From: Betaproteobacteria bacterium
GTDB lineage: Bacteria; Pseudomonadota; Gammaproteobacteria; Burkholderiales; SG8-39
Direction of reading: 5' to 3'
Assembly (NCBI GenBank): GCA_947479645.1
Contig: CANKAJ010000017.1
Coordinates: 1 to 52,397, forward strand
Length of the DNA: 52,397 bases
In this document: piece after piece, positions 9,896-20,013 of the stretch
Numbering within the stretch: the stretch's first letter is position 1
How the letters are laid out: each line of letters begins with the position of its first letter
Program-made: the position numbers and the translations under genes
Notes under the pieces: generated by a model
What the model was told of the DNA's origin: nothing
What the model saw: only the letters and a program-made list of their open reading frames with translations
Database searches by the model: none

Positions 9896-9919
9896 CACAA
9901 CCTCCTTTAATAGTGACAG

Positions 9920-9940
9920 TGCCTGTCTTGCGCAGGCTGG
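9920..9940 (-). repeat. 21-bp leader element of Bug copy 1, identical to 11073-11093
   Basis: These 21 bases are identical to those at 11073-11093. Both copies end 24 bases upstream of a Bug start codon (9895 and 11048). Read on the mRNA strand they can form a small hairpin, GCCTG pairing with CAGGC. The sequence around the element has diverged between the two copies. It is either a remnant of the gene duplication or a kept regulatory site. Confidence 0.7.
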
Positions 9941-10058
9941 CTTTCTGTTACGGCAATTACGTTGGATGAACACAACCAAAACGATCTGTATTCGGCGACT
10001 TGTAATCGGGCAAGATGATCGCCATCCTCGCGCGTCAAGATCAAGACGCGGCCTGCAC

Positions 10059-11048
10059 CTAAATCTTCTCGATATTGGCCGCGCGAACAATCCGACCCCA
10101 GGTATCGAAGTTCTTGCGCATCAGCGCACCAAGTTCCTCCGGCGACGTGGGGGTGACATCGTAGCCCTGCTTGTTCAACTGCGCGGTGATATCCGGATCC
10201 ACCAGCGCGCTGCGCACTGCCTGATTGAGCTTCGTTACCATGGGCTGCGGCAACTTCAAGGGCCCGATCAAGGCGTGATATATGCCCGGCAGATCGAATC
10301 CCTTGAGTCCTGCCTCCTCCATGGTCGGCACGTCAGGCAGGCGCGGATGGCGCACGGTGTCGGCTGTACCGATGACACGAACCTTGGCTGCGGTGAGAAA
10401 TGGCAGCATCTGGCCAACTCCGGCAAACATGAACGCGATTTGTCCCCCGATCAGATCGGTCAGCGCAGGGTTGCTGCCCTTGTATGGCACATGGGTCAGC
10501 GGCACGCCCGACACGGTCTGCAATAACTCACCGGCCAGATGATTGGAACTGCCAATGCCGGCTGAACCATAGCTCGCCCTGCCCGGATTGGTCCTGGCAA
10601 AGGCGAGCAGTTCAGAAACGTTTTTCACCGGCAGTTGCGTATTGATCACCAGCACGTTGACGGTATTGACGCCTTTGCTGATCGGCGTGAAGCCCAGCGG
10701 TTCGTAGGGCAGCGATTTGTACAGATGCGGATTGAGCGTGTGCGTCCCGTCGACCGTCCACATCAGCGTGTATCCGTCGGGAGCCGCCCTGGCCACGAAT
10801 TCCGCACCCAGCGCACCACCGGCACCGGGCTTGTTCTCGACAACGACCGGCACTCCCAGCAGCGTTGCAAGTGGCCGGGCCACGGTACGCGCGGCGGTAT
10901 CTGTCGCTCCGGCCGTATAGCCCACAATCACGCGTATGGGCCGGTCGGGATATTGTTGCGCTCCGGCTTGCGGCACTGCCATCAGCATGGCCAGCGACAG
11001 TGCGGTCATCGATAGTAACAACGGTGATACCAGTCCCTCCTTCAGCAT
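10059..11048 (-). CDS. Bug-type periplasmic receptor (TctC family), copy 2 of a tandem pair
   Basis: Second member of the tandem receptor pair, 329 residues, with signal peptide MLKEGLVSPLLLSMTALSLAMLMAVPQAGAQ (cut near residue 31). The mature part aligns with copy 1 almost without gaps and ends the same way (GRIVRAANIEKI against GRIVRAAKIEKM). By eye about two thirds of residues agree. The ligand-loop segments GATDTAART, TLNPHLYK and VPYKGS are shared, so the ligands are likely to be close relatives. It is the first gene of the minus-strand series that runs to position 1 and is divergent from the acyl-CoA carboxylase. A GGAG sequence lies upstream of the ATG. Confidence 0.93.
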   Translation of the reverse strand: MLKEGLVSPLLLSMTALSLAMLMAVPQAGAQQYPDRPIRVIVGYTAGATDTAARTVARPLATLLGVPVVVENKPGAGGALGAEFVARAAPDGYTLMWTVDGTHTLNPHLYKSLPYEPLGFTPISKGVNTVNVLVINTQLPVKNVSELLAFARTNPGRASYGSAGIGSSNHLAGELLQTVSGVPLTHVPYKGSNPALTDLIGGQIAFMFAGVGQMLPFLTAAKVRVIGTADTVRHPRLPDVPTMEEAGLKGFDLPGIYHALIGPLKLPQPMVTKLNQAVRSALVDPDITAQLNKQGYDVTPTSPEELGALMRKNFDTWGRIVRAANIEKI

Positions 11049-11072
11049 CGCGATCTCCTATGTGGGTAACGA

Positions 11073-11093
11073 TGCCTGTCTTGCGCAGGCTGG
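11073..11093 (-). repeat. 21-bp leader element of Bug copy 2, identical to 9920-9940
   Basis: Partner of the element at 9920-9940, with the same sequence and the same 24-base distance to the start codon. Confidence 0.7.
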
Positions 11094-11290
11094 ACTTGTT
11101 GCCGGGGCCGTCGCGGTATGTGCCATTCACAAACGCATGGCAGACGCCCCGAATTCCAATATACGGATACTGGAATATGTCGCGATATTGTGCAACTATC
11201 ATTGCACAGGCAAGAATAAACAAGACAGGCGCCATGCCGTGGCCGCCTGCAATGACCCGCCTGAGACTGGCCAGCATACCGAATCCGCAA

Positions 11291-11384
11291 TGGCACCTGT
11301 CGCTGACAGGTGCCAGGCGGCGGATGCCTGGTCACCGCCTGGTCAGCATCTGCAGATCGTGCGCCACGACCCGCAGATGCTGAC
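11291..11384 (+). promoter_or_regulatory. Leader of the carboxylase gene: stacked inverted repeats and a direct repeat
   Basis: Three features are packed here. An 11-bp perfect inverted repeat has arms 11291-11301 and 11305-11315 with a 3-base loop. CCAGGCGG (11313-11320) can pair with CCGCCTGG (11335-11342). A 12-bp perfect inverted repeat has arms GTCAGCATCTGC (11342-11353) and 11373-11384, with an inner TCGTG/CACGA stem. GCCTGGTCA also occurs twice in direct order, at 11326 and 11337, one helical turn apart. Neighbouring stems share bases and so exclude one another. The region lies between divergent Bug and carboxylase genes. It could be an operator array or a folded mRNA leader; no T-run follows any stem. 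Confidence 0.55.
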
Positions 11385-14300
11385 TGCACATACGGGAGCG
11401 TCATCATTACTACGTCAAAATACTCGCGAATATTGATCTCCAATCGAGGCGAGATCGCCATACGCATCGCCCGGGCAGCCGGCGAACTGGGCATGGAATC
11501 CGTGGCACTGTACGCCGCTGACGACGCCGCGTCGCTGCATGTGCTCGGAGCAGCCCACAGCATCGCCCTCAAAGGTTCGGGCGCACGCGCTTATCTGGAT
11601 ATCGACGGCGTCATTGCCGCCGCCCGTGACGCCGGTTGCGACGCGATTCATCCGGGCTATGGTTTTCTATCCGAGAATGCCGCCTTCGCGAGGGCCTGCG
11701 CCCAGGCGGGCATGGCCTTCATCGGCCCGACACCCGAAGTCCTGGAGGTATTCGGCGACAAGAGCCGCGCGCGGGACCTGGCGCGCAGCCTCGGCGTCGC
11801 GGTACTCCAGGGGACGCACGGACCGGCAACGCTGATCGAGGTGAAAGGCTTTTTCGCCGCGTTGCCGGCGGGTGCCGGCATGGTCATCAAGGCCGTGGCC
11901 GGCGGTGGCGGGCGTGGCATGCGCGTCATCCTGGATGAAAACGAGATCGCGCGCGCATTCGACGCCTGCACCCGCGAAGCCCTGGCCGCCTTCGGCGATG
12001 GCGGCGTCTACGCAGAACGCCTGATCGTGCAGGCGCGCCATGTCGAAGTACAGATCGCCGGCGACGGCGAACGCGTCATCGCGCTGGGTGACCGCGATTG
12101 CAGCCTGCAGCGTCGTCACCAGAAGATTATCGAGATCGCGCCGGCGCCGGCGCTACCGGACAGCGTGCGCCAGGCATTGCATGCCGCAGCGGTGAAACTG
12201 GGCCAGGCGGTGCACTACCGCAGTCTGGGCACCATGGAATTTCTCGTCGATGCGCAGAGCCACGAAATCGCCTTCATTGAGGCCAATGCGCGTCTGCAGG
12301 TGGAACACACCGTCACCGAGGAAGTCACCGATATTGATCTGGTGCACCTGCAAATCGCACTGGCGCAGGGACAAAGCCTTGCTGCTGCCGGCCTGGCTGA
12401 AGTACCGGCGAGTCGTGGTTACGCCATTCAGGCGCGGGTCAACCTGGAAACCCTGGGTGCCGACGGATCAGTGCGGCCTTCAGGAGGGCGTATCTTGGCT
12501 TACGAACCGCCAGCCGGACGCGGCATCCGCGTCGATGGTTACGGCTATGCCGGATATATCACCAGCCCCAATTACGATTCACTGCTGGCCAAGGTGATCG
12601 CCCGCGGCACGACCTTCGAGGATGCTGCACGCCGTGCTTCGCGCGCGCTCGGCGAGTTCCGCATCGAGGGCGTGGACACCAGCATCGGCTTGCTGCGTGC
12701 ACTGCTGGCCGACGCAAAGGTGCTGGCCGGCCAGGCCACCACGCGTTACATCGAGGCGCAGGCCGAGACGCTGCTGAAGTCGGCGGCGACACTGGCGCCA
12801 CGCCAGCTCTCCAGCGGCAATGCAGCCCAGGGGGCGGAGGCTTTCGAGGAGCTGGCCGGTGCCACGGCAGCCACGGCGCCGCTGCAAGCTACCCTCATTG
12901 TGCTGGAGGTCGCCGAGGGCGCGCTGGTGGGCGCCGGCCAGACCGTGGCCATCCTCGAAGCCATGAAGATGGAACACGTGATTGCGGCGCCGGTCAGTGG
13001 TCGCGTGCACAAGATCGTGGCCGCCAGGGGCGACGTGCTGCTGCCGAAGCAACCGATCCTGTTCATTGTGCCGGCTGAGGTGAAAGACGAGTGGGTCGAG
13101 CAGCAGGAAGCGGTGGATCTCGACCACATCCGGCCGGATCTTGCCGAAGTGCTGGAGCGCTGGCGCCTGACGCGCGACGAAGCCCGCCCCGAGGCAGTGG
13201 CCAAGCGCCGCGCCAGAAACCAGCGCACCGCGCGCGAGAACATCAACGATCTGGTCGATCCGGGCAGCTTCATCGAATACGGCGCCTTCGCCATTGCCAG
13301 CCAGCGCAGCCGGCATTCGGTGGAGCATCTGCTCAAGATGAGTCCGGCCGACGGCTTGATCACCGGCGTGGGCACGGTGAACGGTGCGCTGTTTCCCGCG
13401 GAAAAGGCGCGCGTCGCCGCCCTCGCCTATGACTACACGGTATTGGCCGGCACACAGGGCGGCATGAATCACTGGAAGACCGACCGCATTCTGCATATTG
13501 CACTGGAGCAGAAGCTCCCCGTCATCTGGTATGCCGAAGGCGGCGGCGGACGTCCGGGTGATGACCGCAGCGGACCGGGACACCGCACCTTCGGCGCCAT
13601 TGGCGAGGTGTCGGGTGAAGTACCGATGATTTCCGTGGTGGCGGGCTATTGCTTTGCCGGCAACGCCTCGGTGGCCGGCATGGCTGACATCCTCATCGCC
13701 ACCAAGGGTTCGAACCTGGGCATGGCCGGCCCGGCCATGATCGAGGGTGGCGGCATGGGCATCGTCAACGCCAAGGATATTGGCCCATTGCACGAGCAGG
13801 TGGCCAGCGGCGTCGTCGACCTGGTTGCCGAAGACGAGGCCGATGCCACGCGGCTGGCCAAAAAGGCCATGTCCTATTTCCAGGGGCGCACTGCCCATTG
13901 GGAGTCTGCCGACCAGCGCCTGTTGCGCCAGGCCATCCCGGAGAACCGCCTGCGCGCTTATGACATCCGCGCATTGATCCGAACGCTGGCCGACACCGAC
14001 TCGGTCCTCGAACTGCGTCCGGAGTTCGGCAGCACGGTGATCACGGCATTCATTCGCATCGAAGGACGTCCGGTGGGTCTGATTGCCAATGACAATCACC
14101 ACCTTGGCGGCGCCATCGACTGCGACGGCGCCGACAAGGGCTCACGCTTCATGCTCCTGTGCGACAACTACGACATCCCGATGCTGAGCCTGGTGGACAC
14201 CCCCGGCTTCATGGTTGGCCTGGACAGTGAGCGCCAGGCGGCGGTGCGAAAAACCTCGCGCATGTTCCTCGCCGGCGCCAAACTCGGCGTGCCATTCTTT

Positions 14301-14660
14301 GTCGTGGTGCTGCGCAAGTGCTACGGCCTGGGCGCAAGCGGCATGACCGGTGGCTCACGCCAGGACCCGATGTTCTCGGTCTCCTGGCCCACGGGCGAGT
14401 TCGGCCCGATGAACCTCGAAGGCGGCGTGCAACTCGCGTATCGCAAGGAACTGGCAGCGCAACCCAATGACGGCCCGCGCAAGACGCTCTACGACAAGCT
14501 GCTGGGCGAAGCGTATGCGCTGGGCAAGGGCATCGAACACGCCACCCACCTGCGCATCGATGCGGTGATCGATCCGGCCGACACGCGGCGCTGGCTCAGC
14601 GCCGGTCTGGACACGGGCAAGCGCACGCGGCCGCGCCGGCACTGGGTGGATGCGTGGTAG
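11310..14660 (+). CDS. Single-chain biotin-dependent acyl-CoA carboxylase (BC-BCCP-CT)
   Basis: One polypeptide holds every part needed to carboxylate an acyl-CoA with bicarbonate and ATP. Numbered from the GTG at 11310, the order is: biotin carboxylase about 38-475 (RILISNRGEIAIRIARAAGE, HPGYGFLSENA, glycine-rich KAVAGGGGRGMRV, FIEANARLQVEHTVTEE); biotinyl domain with EAMKMEH, biotin lysine K553; carboxyltransferase about 610-1110 (GSNLGMAGPAMIEGGG, VDTPGFMVG, the ASGMTGGS stretch). The layout resembles single-chain long-chain acyl-CoA carboxylases. The start is uncertain. The GTG at 11310 has no Shine-Dalgarno and would place the leader repeats inside the protein. An in-frame ATT at 11406 has GGGAG 7 bases upstream and gives MTTSKYSRILISNRG, the usual family N-terminus. 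I kept the only conventional codon. Confidence 0.92.
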   Translation: MPGGGCLVTAWSASADRAPRPADADCTYGSVIITTSKYSRILISNRGEIAIRIARAAGELGMESVALYAADDAASLHVLGAAHSIALKGSGARAYLDIDGVIAAARDAGCDAIHPGYGFLSENAAFARACAQAGMAFIGPTPEVLEVFGDKSRARDLARSLGVAVLQGTHGPATLIEVKGFFAALPAGAGMVIKAVAGGGGRGMRVILDENEIARAFDACTREALAAFGDGGVYAERLIVQARHVEVQIAGDGERVIALGDRDCSLQRRHQKIIEIAPAPALPDSVRQALHAAAVKLGQAVHYRSLGTMEFLVDAQSHEIAFIEANARLQVEHTVTEEVTDIDLVHLQIALAQGQSLAAAGLAEVPASRGYAIQARVNLETLGADGSVRPSGGRILAYEPPAGRGIRVDGYGYAGYITSPNYDSLLAKVIARGTTFEDAARRASRALGEFRIEGVDTSIGLLRALLADAKVLAGQATTRYIEAQAETLLKSAATLAPRQLSSGNAAQGAEAFEELAGATAATAPLQATLIVLEVAEGALVGAGQTVAILEAMKMEHVIAAPVSGRVHKIVAARGDVLLPKQPILFIVPAEVKDEWVEQQEAVDLDHIRPDLAEVLERWRLTRDEARPEAVAKRRARNQRTARENINDLVDPGSFIEYGAFAIASQRSRHSVEHLLKMSPADGLITGVGTVNGALFPAEKARVAALAYDYTVLAGTQGGMNHWKTDRILHIALEQKLPVIWYAEGGGGRPGDDRSGPGHRTFGAIGEVSGEVPMISVVAGYCFAGNASVAGMADILIATKGSNLGMAGPAMIEGGGMGIVNAKDIGPLHEQVASGVVDLVAEDEADATRLAKKAMSYFQGRTAHWESADQRLLRQAIPENRLRAYDIRALIRTLADTDSVLELRPEFGSTVITAFIRIEGRPVGLIANDNHHLGGAIDCDGADKGSRFMLLCDNYDIPMLSLVDTPGFMVGLDSERQAAVRKTSRMFLAGAKLGVPFFVVVLRKCYGLGASGMTGGSRQDPMFSVSWPTGEFGPMNLEGGVQLAYRKELAAQPNDGPRKTLYDKLLGEAYALGKGIEHATHLRIDAVIDPADTRRWLSAGLDTGKRTRPRRHWVDAW

Positions 14661-14680
14661 AGCCGAAGTGCAGTCTTAGG

Positions 14681-14779
14681 GAAACACTGAATAAGTCCCA
14701 GAACTGGGAATAAAGTATGCGGTGTTTCCTCTAAAGTGGGGGATATACAAGGGGGCGTAGCCCACTTGTTCAGTCCTTC
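14681..14779. mobile_element. 99-bp MITE-like element, copy A
   Basis: A non-coding element between the convergent carboxylase and MmgE/PrpD genes. Its ends are imperfect inverted repeats of 16 bases: GAAACACTGAATAAGT at the left against GAAGGACTGAACAAGT read from the right. It is flanked by the 6-base direct repeat CTTAGG at 14675-14680 and 14780-14785, which looks like a target-site duplication. The right-hand copy supplies the stop codon of the MmgE/PrpD gene. A second copy of the same length lies at 41802-41900; I count about 74 of 99 matching positions. Inside, GAAACAC can also pair with GTGTTTC, giving an alternative fold. Confidence 0.7.
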
Positions 14780-14780
14780 C

Positions 14781-16139
14781 TTAGGCGTGAACTGCCGTCA
14801 TCAACGGGACCAACTGGCGCACATCTGACATTGCGCTCAGGTCGCGACAGGCAGCGATGAGTTTCGCGATGCGTTCTTCGGGAAAAACCGCTTGGGCGAG
14901 ACCGCGAAACTTGGCGTCCACGTCGGCATCGCTCATCGGCCGCTCCAGGCTGCCCAGCGCGTGCTCGACAAACAGGTGCAGCACCTCGCCATTTTTCAGG
15001 ATCACGCGCACATCGGCCTGATGTTCGGCGACACCAGGCTTCACTGCGGCCTGCACACGGTCACGCAGCGCGATGACGGCGGCAGAGCTCACCGTTTCGT
15101 CTGAATATTCCTCTTCGCCGGCGCGGCCGAACATCACGGCGCAGGCACAGCTGTGATAGACGCTGAACTTGCCTTCCAGGCCGGTGCGCGGCGTGCGCTT
15201 GCCGGTGAGTTCGAGCACCAGCGGATGGATGCCCAATTCGATGCGTTCCACCTGTTCCGCCTTCAGCGCATGCTTGCGCGCCAGTTGCACACAACCATCA
15301 ATGGAGGGATGAATGACGATGCCACAGGCGTAGGGCTTGTAGGTATTCAGATCGATCTCGAAGCGCTTGCCCAGATCCTGCGTAATTTCGTTTTCATCAA
15401 ACTTGGTCGACAGCACATGCGCAAAACCCCGCTTGGCTTCGATGCCCTGTTCCGAACTGGTGAAGTTTTCCTTGGCCAGCAGCGCGGCGAACAAGCCGTT
15501 CTTGGCCGCGTTGCCCGGATGAAACGGTTTGGACATGGAGCCAAACATTTCGCGCAAGCCCGATGCCTGGGTCGCGGCAATCCCGAGCGCCCACACCATC
15601 TGCTGTTCGGTCAGACCCAGCAACCGCCCGCAGGCGGCCGCCGCACCGAATACGCCGGTGGTGCCGGTGATATGCCAGCCGACGTCGTAATGCTGCGGAT
15701 ACACCGCATTGCCGATGCGGCACTCGACATCCACGCCGATCACCAGTGCATTGATGAAGTCGCGTCCGCTGACCACGCCGCCACCGGCCTGCGCTTCGGC
15801 GAAAGCCAGTATGGCGGCTGCGACCGGACCGGCCGGATGAATGATGGTCTTCAAGTGGGTATCGTCGAAATCGTAGGTGTGGCTGGCGATGCCGTTCAGC
15901 AGCGCCGCGTGCAGCATGTCGAGGCGCTCGGTGCGGCCGATCAGCGACGCCTGCGCCGGCCCGGCAATGCGGCGCACCGCCGCCAGCGCCCGCTCCACGG
16001 TGGGATGTTGTGACGCGCCGATGGCGCAACCCATCCAGTTGAGAAAGGTCCGGTGTGCTTCCGCCAGGGTTTTCGCGGGCAGTTGTTCGTAGCGGCAGTC
16101 CAGCGCAAAACGGGCCAGGGCCAGTGTGGGTGTCGTCAT
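14781..16139 (-). CDS. MmgE/PrpD family protein
   Basis: A member of the family that includes 2-methylcitrate dehydratase (PrpD), itaconate/cis-aconitate decarboxylase and many uncharacterised proteins. Its 452 residues cover the whole family length. It starts in the all-helical domain (LNWMGCAIGASQHPTVERAL) and carries the conserved SHTYDFDDTHLKTIIHPAGPV segment near 85-107, GVDVECRIG near 138, and GWHITGTTGVFGAAAACGRLLGL near 155-177. No methylcitrate synthase or other methylcitrate-cycle gene lies nearby, so the reaction is open. The ATG at 16139 has a weak GAAAG site. The stop codon lies within the target-site duplication of the 99-bp element. Confidence 0.92.
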   Translation of the reverse strand: MTTPTLALARFALDCRYEQLPAKTLAEAHRTFLNWMGCAIGASQHPTVERALAAVRRIAGPAQASLIGRTERLDMLHAALLNGIASHTYDFDDTHLKTIIHPAGPVAAAILAFAEAQAGGGVVSGRDFINALVIGVDVECRIGNAVYPQHYDVGWHITGTTGVFGAAAACGRLLGLTEQQMVWALGIAATQASGLREMFGSMSKPFHPGNAAKNGLFAALLAKENFTSSEQGIEAKRGFAHVLSTKFDENEITQDLGKRFEIDLNTYKPYACGIVIHPSIDGCVQLARKHALKAEQVERIELGIHPLVLELTGKRTPRTGLEGKFSVYHSCACAVMFGRAGEEEYSDETVSSAAVIALRDRVQAAVKPGVAEHQADVRVILKNGEVLHLFVEHALGSLERPMSDADVDAKFRGLAQAVFPEERIAKLIAACRDLSAMSDVRQLVPLMTAVHA

Positions 16140-16221
16140 GAGTCTTTCGCTTAAACGTTATTGTTCGATGTGCGGGCTGATCCGACCCTGCGTCGGGTCA
16201 CTCGTCGGCTCATTCGTCCGC

Positions 16222-17940
<1,719 letters not shown>

Positions 17941-18058
17941 GACTGTCCTGTGCAATATACGCAATTCGGGGAGCGCGAGACGATAGCATCGGTGCACGAC
18001 TCAGACAACCCGTACAGCCGGTATCATCCGCCTGTCTGCTTCACTTGTCTGCCCGCCC

Positions 18059-18862
18059 ATGCTCATTCACCCGAATTTCGATCCGGTCGCCATCGCCATC
18101 GGCCCGCTGGCAATACGCTGGTACGGGCTCATGTACCTGCTGGCGTTTGGACTGTTCTTCCTGCTCGGCCGCTACCGCACCCGGGACAATTGGCGCGGCA
18201 TCAGCCACAACATGATTGATGACCTGCTCTTCTTTGGCGTGCTCGGCGTGATCCTGGGCGGGCGCCTGGGCTACATCGTGTTCTATAAGCCCATGTACTA
18301 CCTTGCCCATCCGCTGGAAGTTCTCGCGGTATGGCAGGGCGGCATGTCCTTTCATGGCGGCTTTCTCGGCGTGCTGATCGCGATGTGGCTGAGCGCGCGC
18401 AAGTACAAACTGGCTTTCCTGCGGCTGACCGACTTCATCGCACCGCTGGTTCCGGCCGGACTGGCTGCCGGACGCATGGGCAACTTCATCAACGGCGAAT
18501 TGTGGGGCCGCGTGGTGCAAAACAGTGCGGACACGCCCTGGGGCATGGTATTTCACGGCGCCGGACCCCTGCCCCGGCATCCCTCCCAGCTCTATCAGTT
18601 CGCACTGGAGGGCCTGTTGCTGTTCGTCTTCCTTTGGCTGTATTCCCGAAAACCGCGCCCGGTTGGCGCCGTATCCGGTGCATTTCTGATCGGTTATGGT
18701 GTGTTTCGCTTTGTCGCGGAGTTTTTCCGCGAACCTGACGACTTCCTTGGACTGCTGACACTGAATATGTCCATGGGGCAGTGGCTGTCGCTTCCCATGG
18801 TGGTCGCGGGTGTCGTTATGATGGTTCTCGCATCCCGCAGGCCGGATAGAATGTCGACATGA
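18059..18862 (+). CDS. lgt: Prolipoprotein diacylglyceryl transferase
   Basis: Inner-membrane enzyme that moves diacylglycerol from phosphatidylglycerol to the lipobox cysteine of prelipoproteins, the first step of lipoprotein maturation. The 267 residues contain about seven membrane segments. The family blocks are [12 protein letters not shown] near 20-31, [11 protein letters not shown] near 66-76, MSFHGGFLG with the conserved histidine near 97-105, and the signature [14 protein letters not shown] near 140-153. It starts two codes of genes that overlap or nearly touch: its stop TGA overlaps the ATG of the next small gene. A lipoprotein that would be its client is encoded at 21307. Confidence 0.97.
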   Translation: MLIHPNFDPVAIAIGPLAIRWYGLMYLLAFGLFFLLGRYRTRDNWRGISHNMIDDLLFFGVLGVILGGRLGYIVFYKPMYYLAHPLEVLAVWQGGMSFHGGFLGVLIAMWLSARKYKLAFLRLTDFIAPLVPAGLAAGRMGNFINGELWGRVVQNSADTPWGMVFHGAGPLPRHPSQLYQFALEGLLLFVFLWLYSRKPRPVGAVSGAFLIGYGVFRFVAEFFREPDDFLGLLTLNMSMGQWLSLPMVVAGVVMMVLASRRPDRMST

Positions 18863-19074
18863 AAGAAATGGAACCCAGTCTGCGCGCGCAGTTCGAGGCG
18901 AGGATCCAGGAACTGAAGGTCGAGCACCGTGATCTGGACCTGGCCATTCACCGCCTGTCCAACGATCCGCTGCATAGCGAGTTGGCGCTCAAACGCATGA
19001 AAAGACGCAAACTGCTGCTCAAGGATCAGATCGTATGGATAGCACGGCAACTCGACCCCGACATTCCCGCCTGA
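18859..19074 (+). CDS. Small YdcH/DUF465-family protein
   Basis: A 71-residue soluble, mostly helical protein of the YdcH (DUF465) family, whose function is not established. The family pattern is seen in the segment from [11 protein letters not shown] to [15 protein letters not shown], predicted to be a helical hairpin or short coiled coil. There are no membrane segments or cysteines. Its ATG overlaps the stop codon of lgt in an ATGA, so translation is probably coupled. Confidence 0.85.
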   Translation: MKEMEPSLRAQFEARIQELKVEHRDLDLAIHRLSNDPLHSELALKRMKRRKLLLKDQIVWIARQLDPDIPA

Positions 19075-19131
19075 TCATTCATCCCGATTTTCCCAGTTTC
19101 AACCACATTTTCCCCTTTGAATCGAGCCTCC

Positions 19132-19824
19132 ATGCCTGAATCCACCGTAACACCCCTGACTGAACAGGACTTCGACCGTCTCGAAGCCCTGCTCACATCA
19201 ACCAACTTTGATGGCAAGGCCTTCCCGCTGGATGCCATGCAGGGACTGCTGTGCGCTGTATTGAGCGGCCCGCAACCCATCCCCGCCGACACCTGGATGC
19301 CGGTCGTATTGGGCGGCACGCCGCGTTACGAGAGCGACGCACAGGCCGACGAGATTGAAGGGCTGTTGCAGCGCCTGCATGACGCCACCGCTGCCGACCT
19401 GCGCTCCGACGACGGCATCGGCCTGATCCTGTATCCGACCGAGGAAGGCGGTGAGGAGTTTGACTACGCCACCTGGTGCAGCGGCTATCTGGAAGGAGTC
19501 GATCTGTGCGACCCGCACTGGACCGAAGCCGGTGACGACGAAGAAGTCAGCGAGCTGCTGCTGCCTTTCCTGGTGCTGTCGGGCTCACTCGAAGACGACC
19601 CGCAACTGCGCGCCGAGATTGATTTCGCACCCGGCGATGAAGAGAAATTTGCCGCCCACTGGAAAGAGAACCTGGTCGACTGCGTGATCGAGGCACACGA
19701 CTACTGGCTGGAGGCACGCCTCACCCCGGAAACCGTCCGCCGCGACACGCCCAAGGTCGGCCGCAACGATCCCTGCCCCTGCGGCAGCGGCCGCAAGTAC
19801 AAGCTGTGCCATGGCAGTGACTGA
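19132..19824 (+). CDS. UPF0149 (YecA/YgfB-like) protein with C-terminal SEC-C motif
   Basis: A cytoplasmic protein of 230 residues. The N-terminal two thirds match the UPF0149 fold, with acidic helices, [15 protein letters not shown] near 22-36, and [14 protein letters not shown] near 107-120. The last 25 residues are a zinc-binding SEC-C motif, [20 protein letters not shown], of the kind found at the end of SecA. The function of YecA-type proteins is not firmly known. I prefer the ATG at 19132 ([10 protein letters not shown]) over the TTG at 19117, which adds five residues without a better ribosome site. The 189 bases to the next gene hold a CCCT/AGGG hairpin near 19918 and nothing else I recognise. 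Confidence 0.88.
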   Translation: MPESTVTPLTEQDFDRLEALLTSTNFDGKAFPLDAMQGLLCAVLSGPQPIPADTWMPVVLGGTPRYESDAQADEIEGLLQRLHDATAADLRSDDGIGLILYPTEEGGEEFDYATWCSGYLEGVDLCDPHWTEAGDDEEVSELLLPFLVLSGSLEDDPQLRAEIDFAPGDEEKFAAHWKENLVDCVIEAHDYWLEARLTPETVRRDTPKVGRNDPCPCGSGRKYKLCHGSD

Positions 19825-20013
19825 ATGACGCTCGGTGCCTGTTTGCAGATGCCCTGTCCACGAGCATCTACAAGCAGTTCCCGATTGATTTCTGCGGCAA
19901 TCCCGCCTGCCCGGTGACCCTAACAGGGGACCTTCAAGGCGAATACCAGGACTATCGCGTTCGGCGCTAAACTGGCGCCCCCGACATCAATCAACGGCTT
20001 TACGGAGCATCCC

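Noticed and set aside
12579..14102. Open frame of 507 codons on the minus strand
   Set aside because: It is antisense to the biotin and carboxyltransferase parts of the carboxylase, which show full family motifs.
14781..16139. Naming the MmgE/PrpD protein as 2-methylcitrate dehydratase
   Set aside because: No methylcitrate-cycle neighbours are present, and the family covers several reactions.
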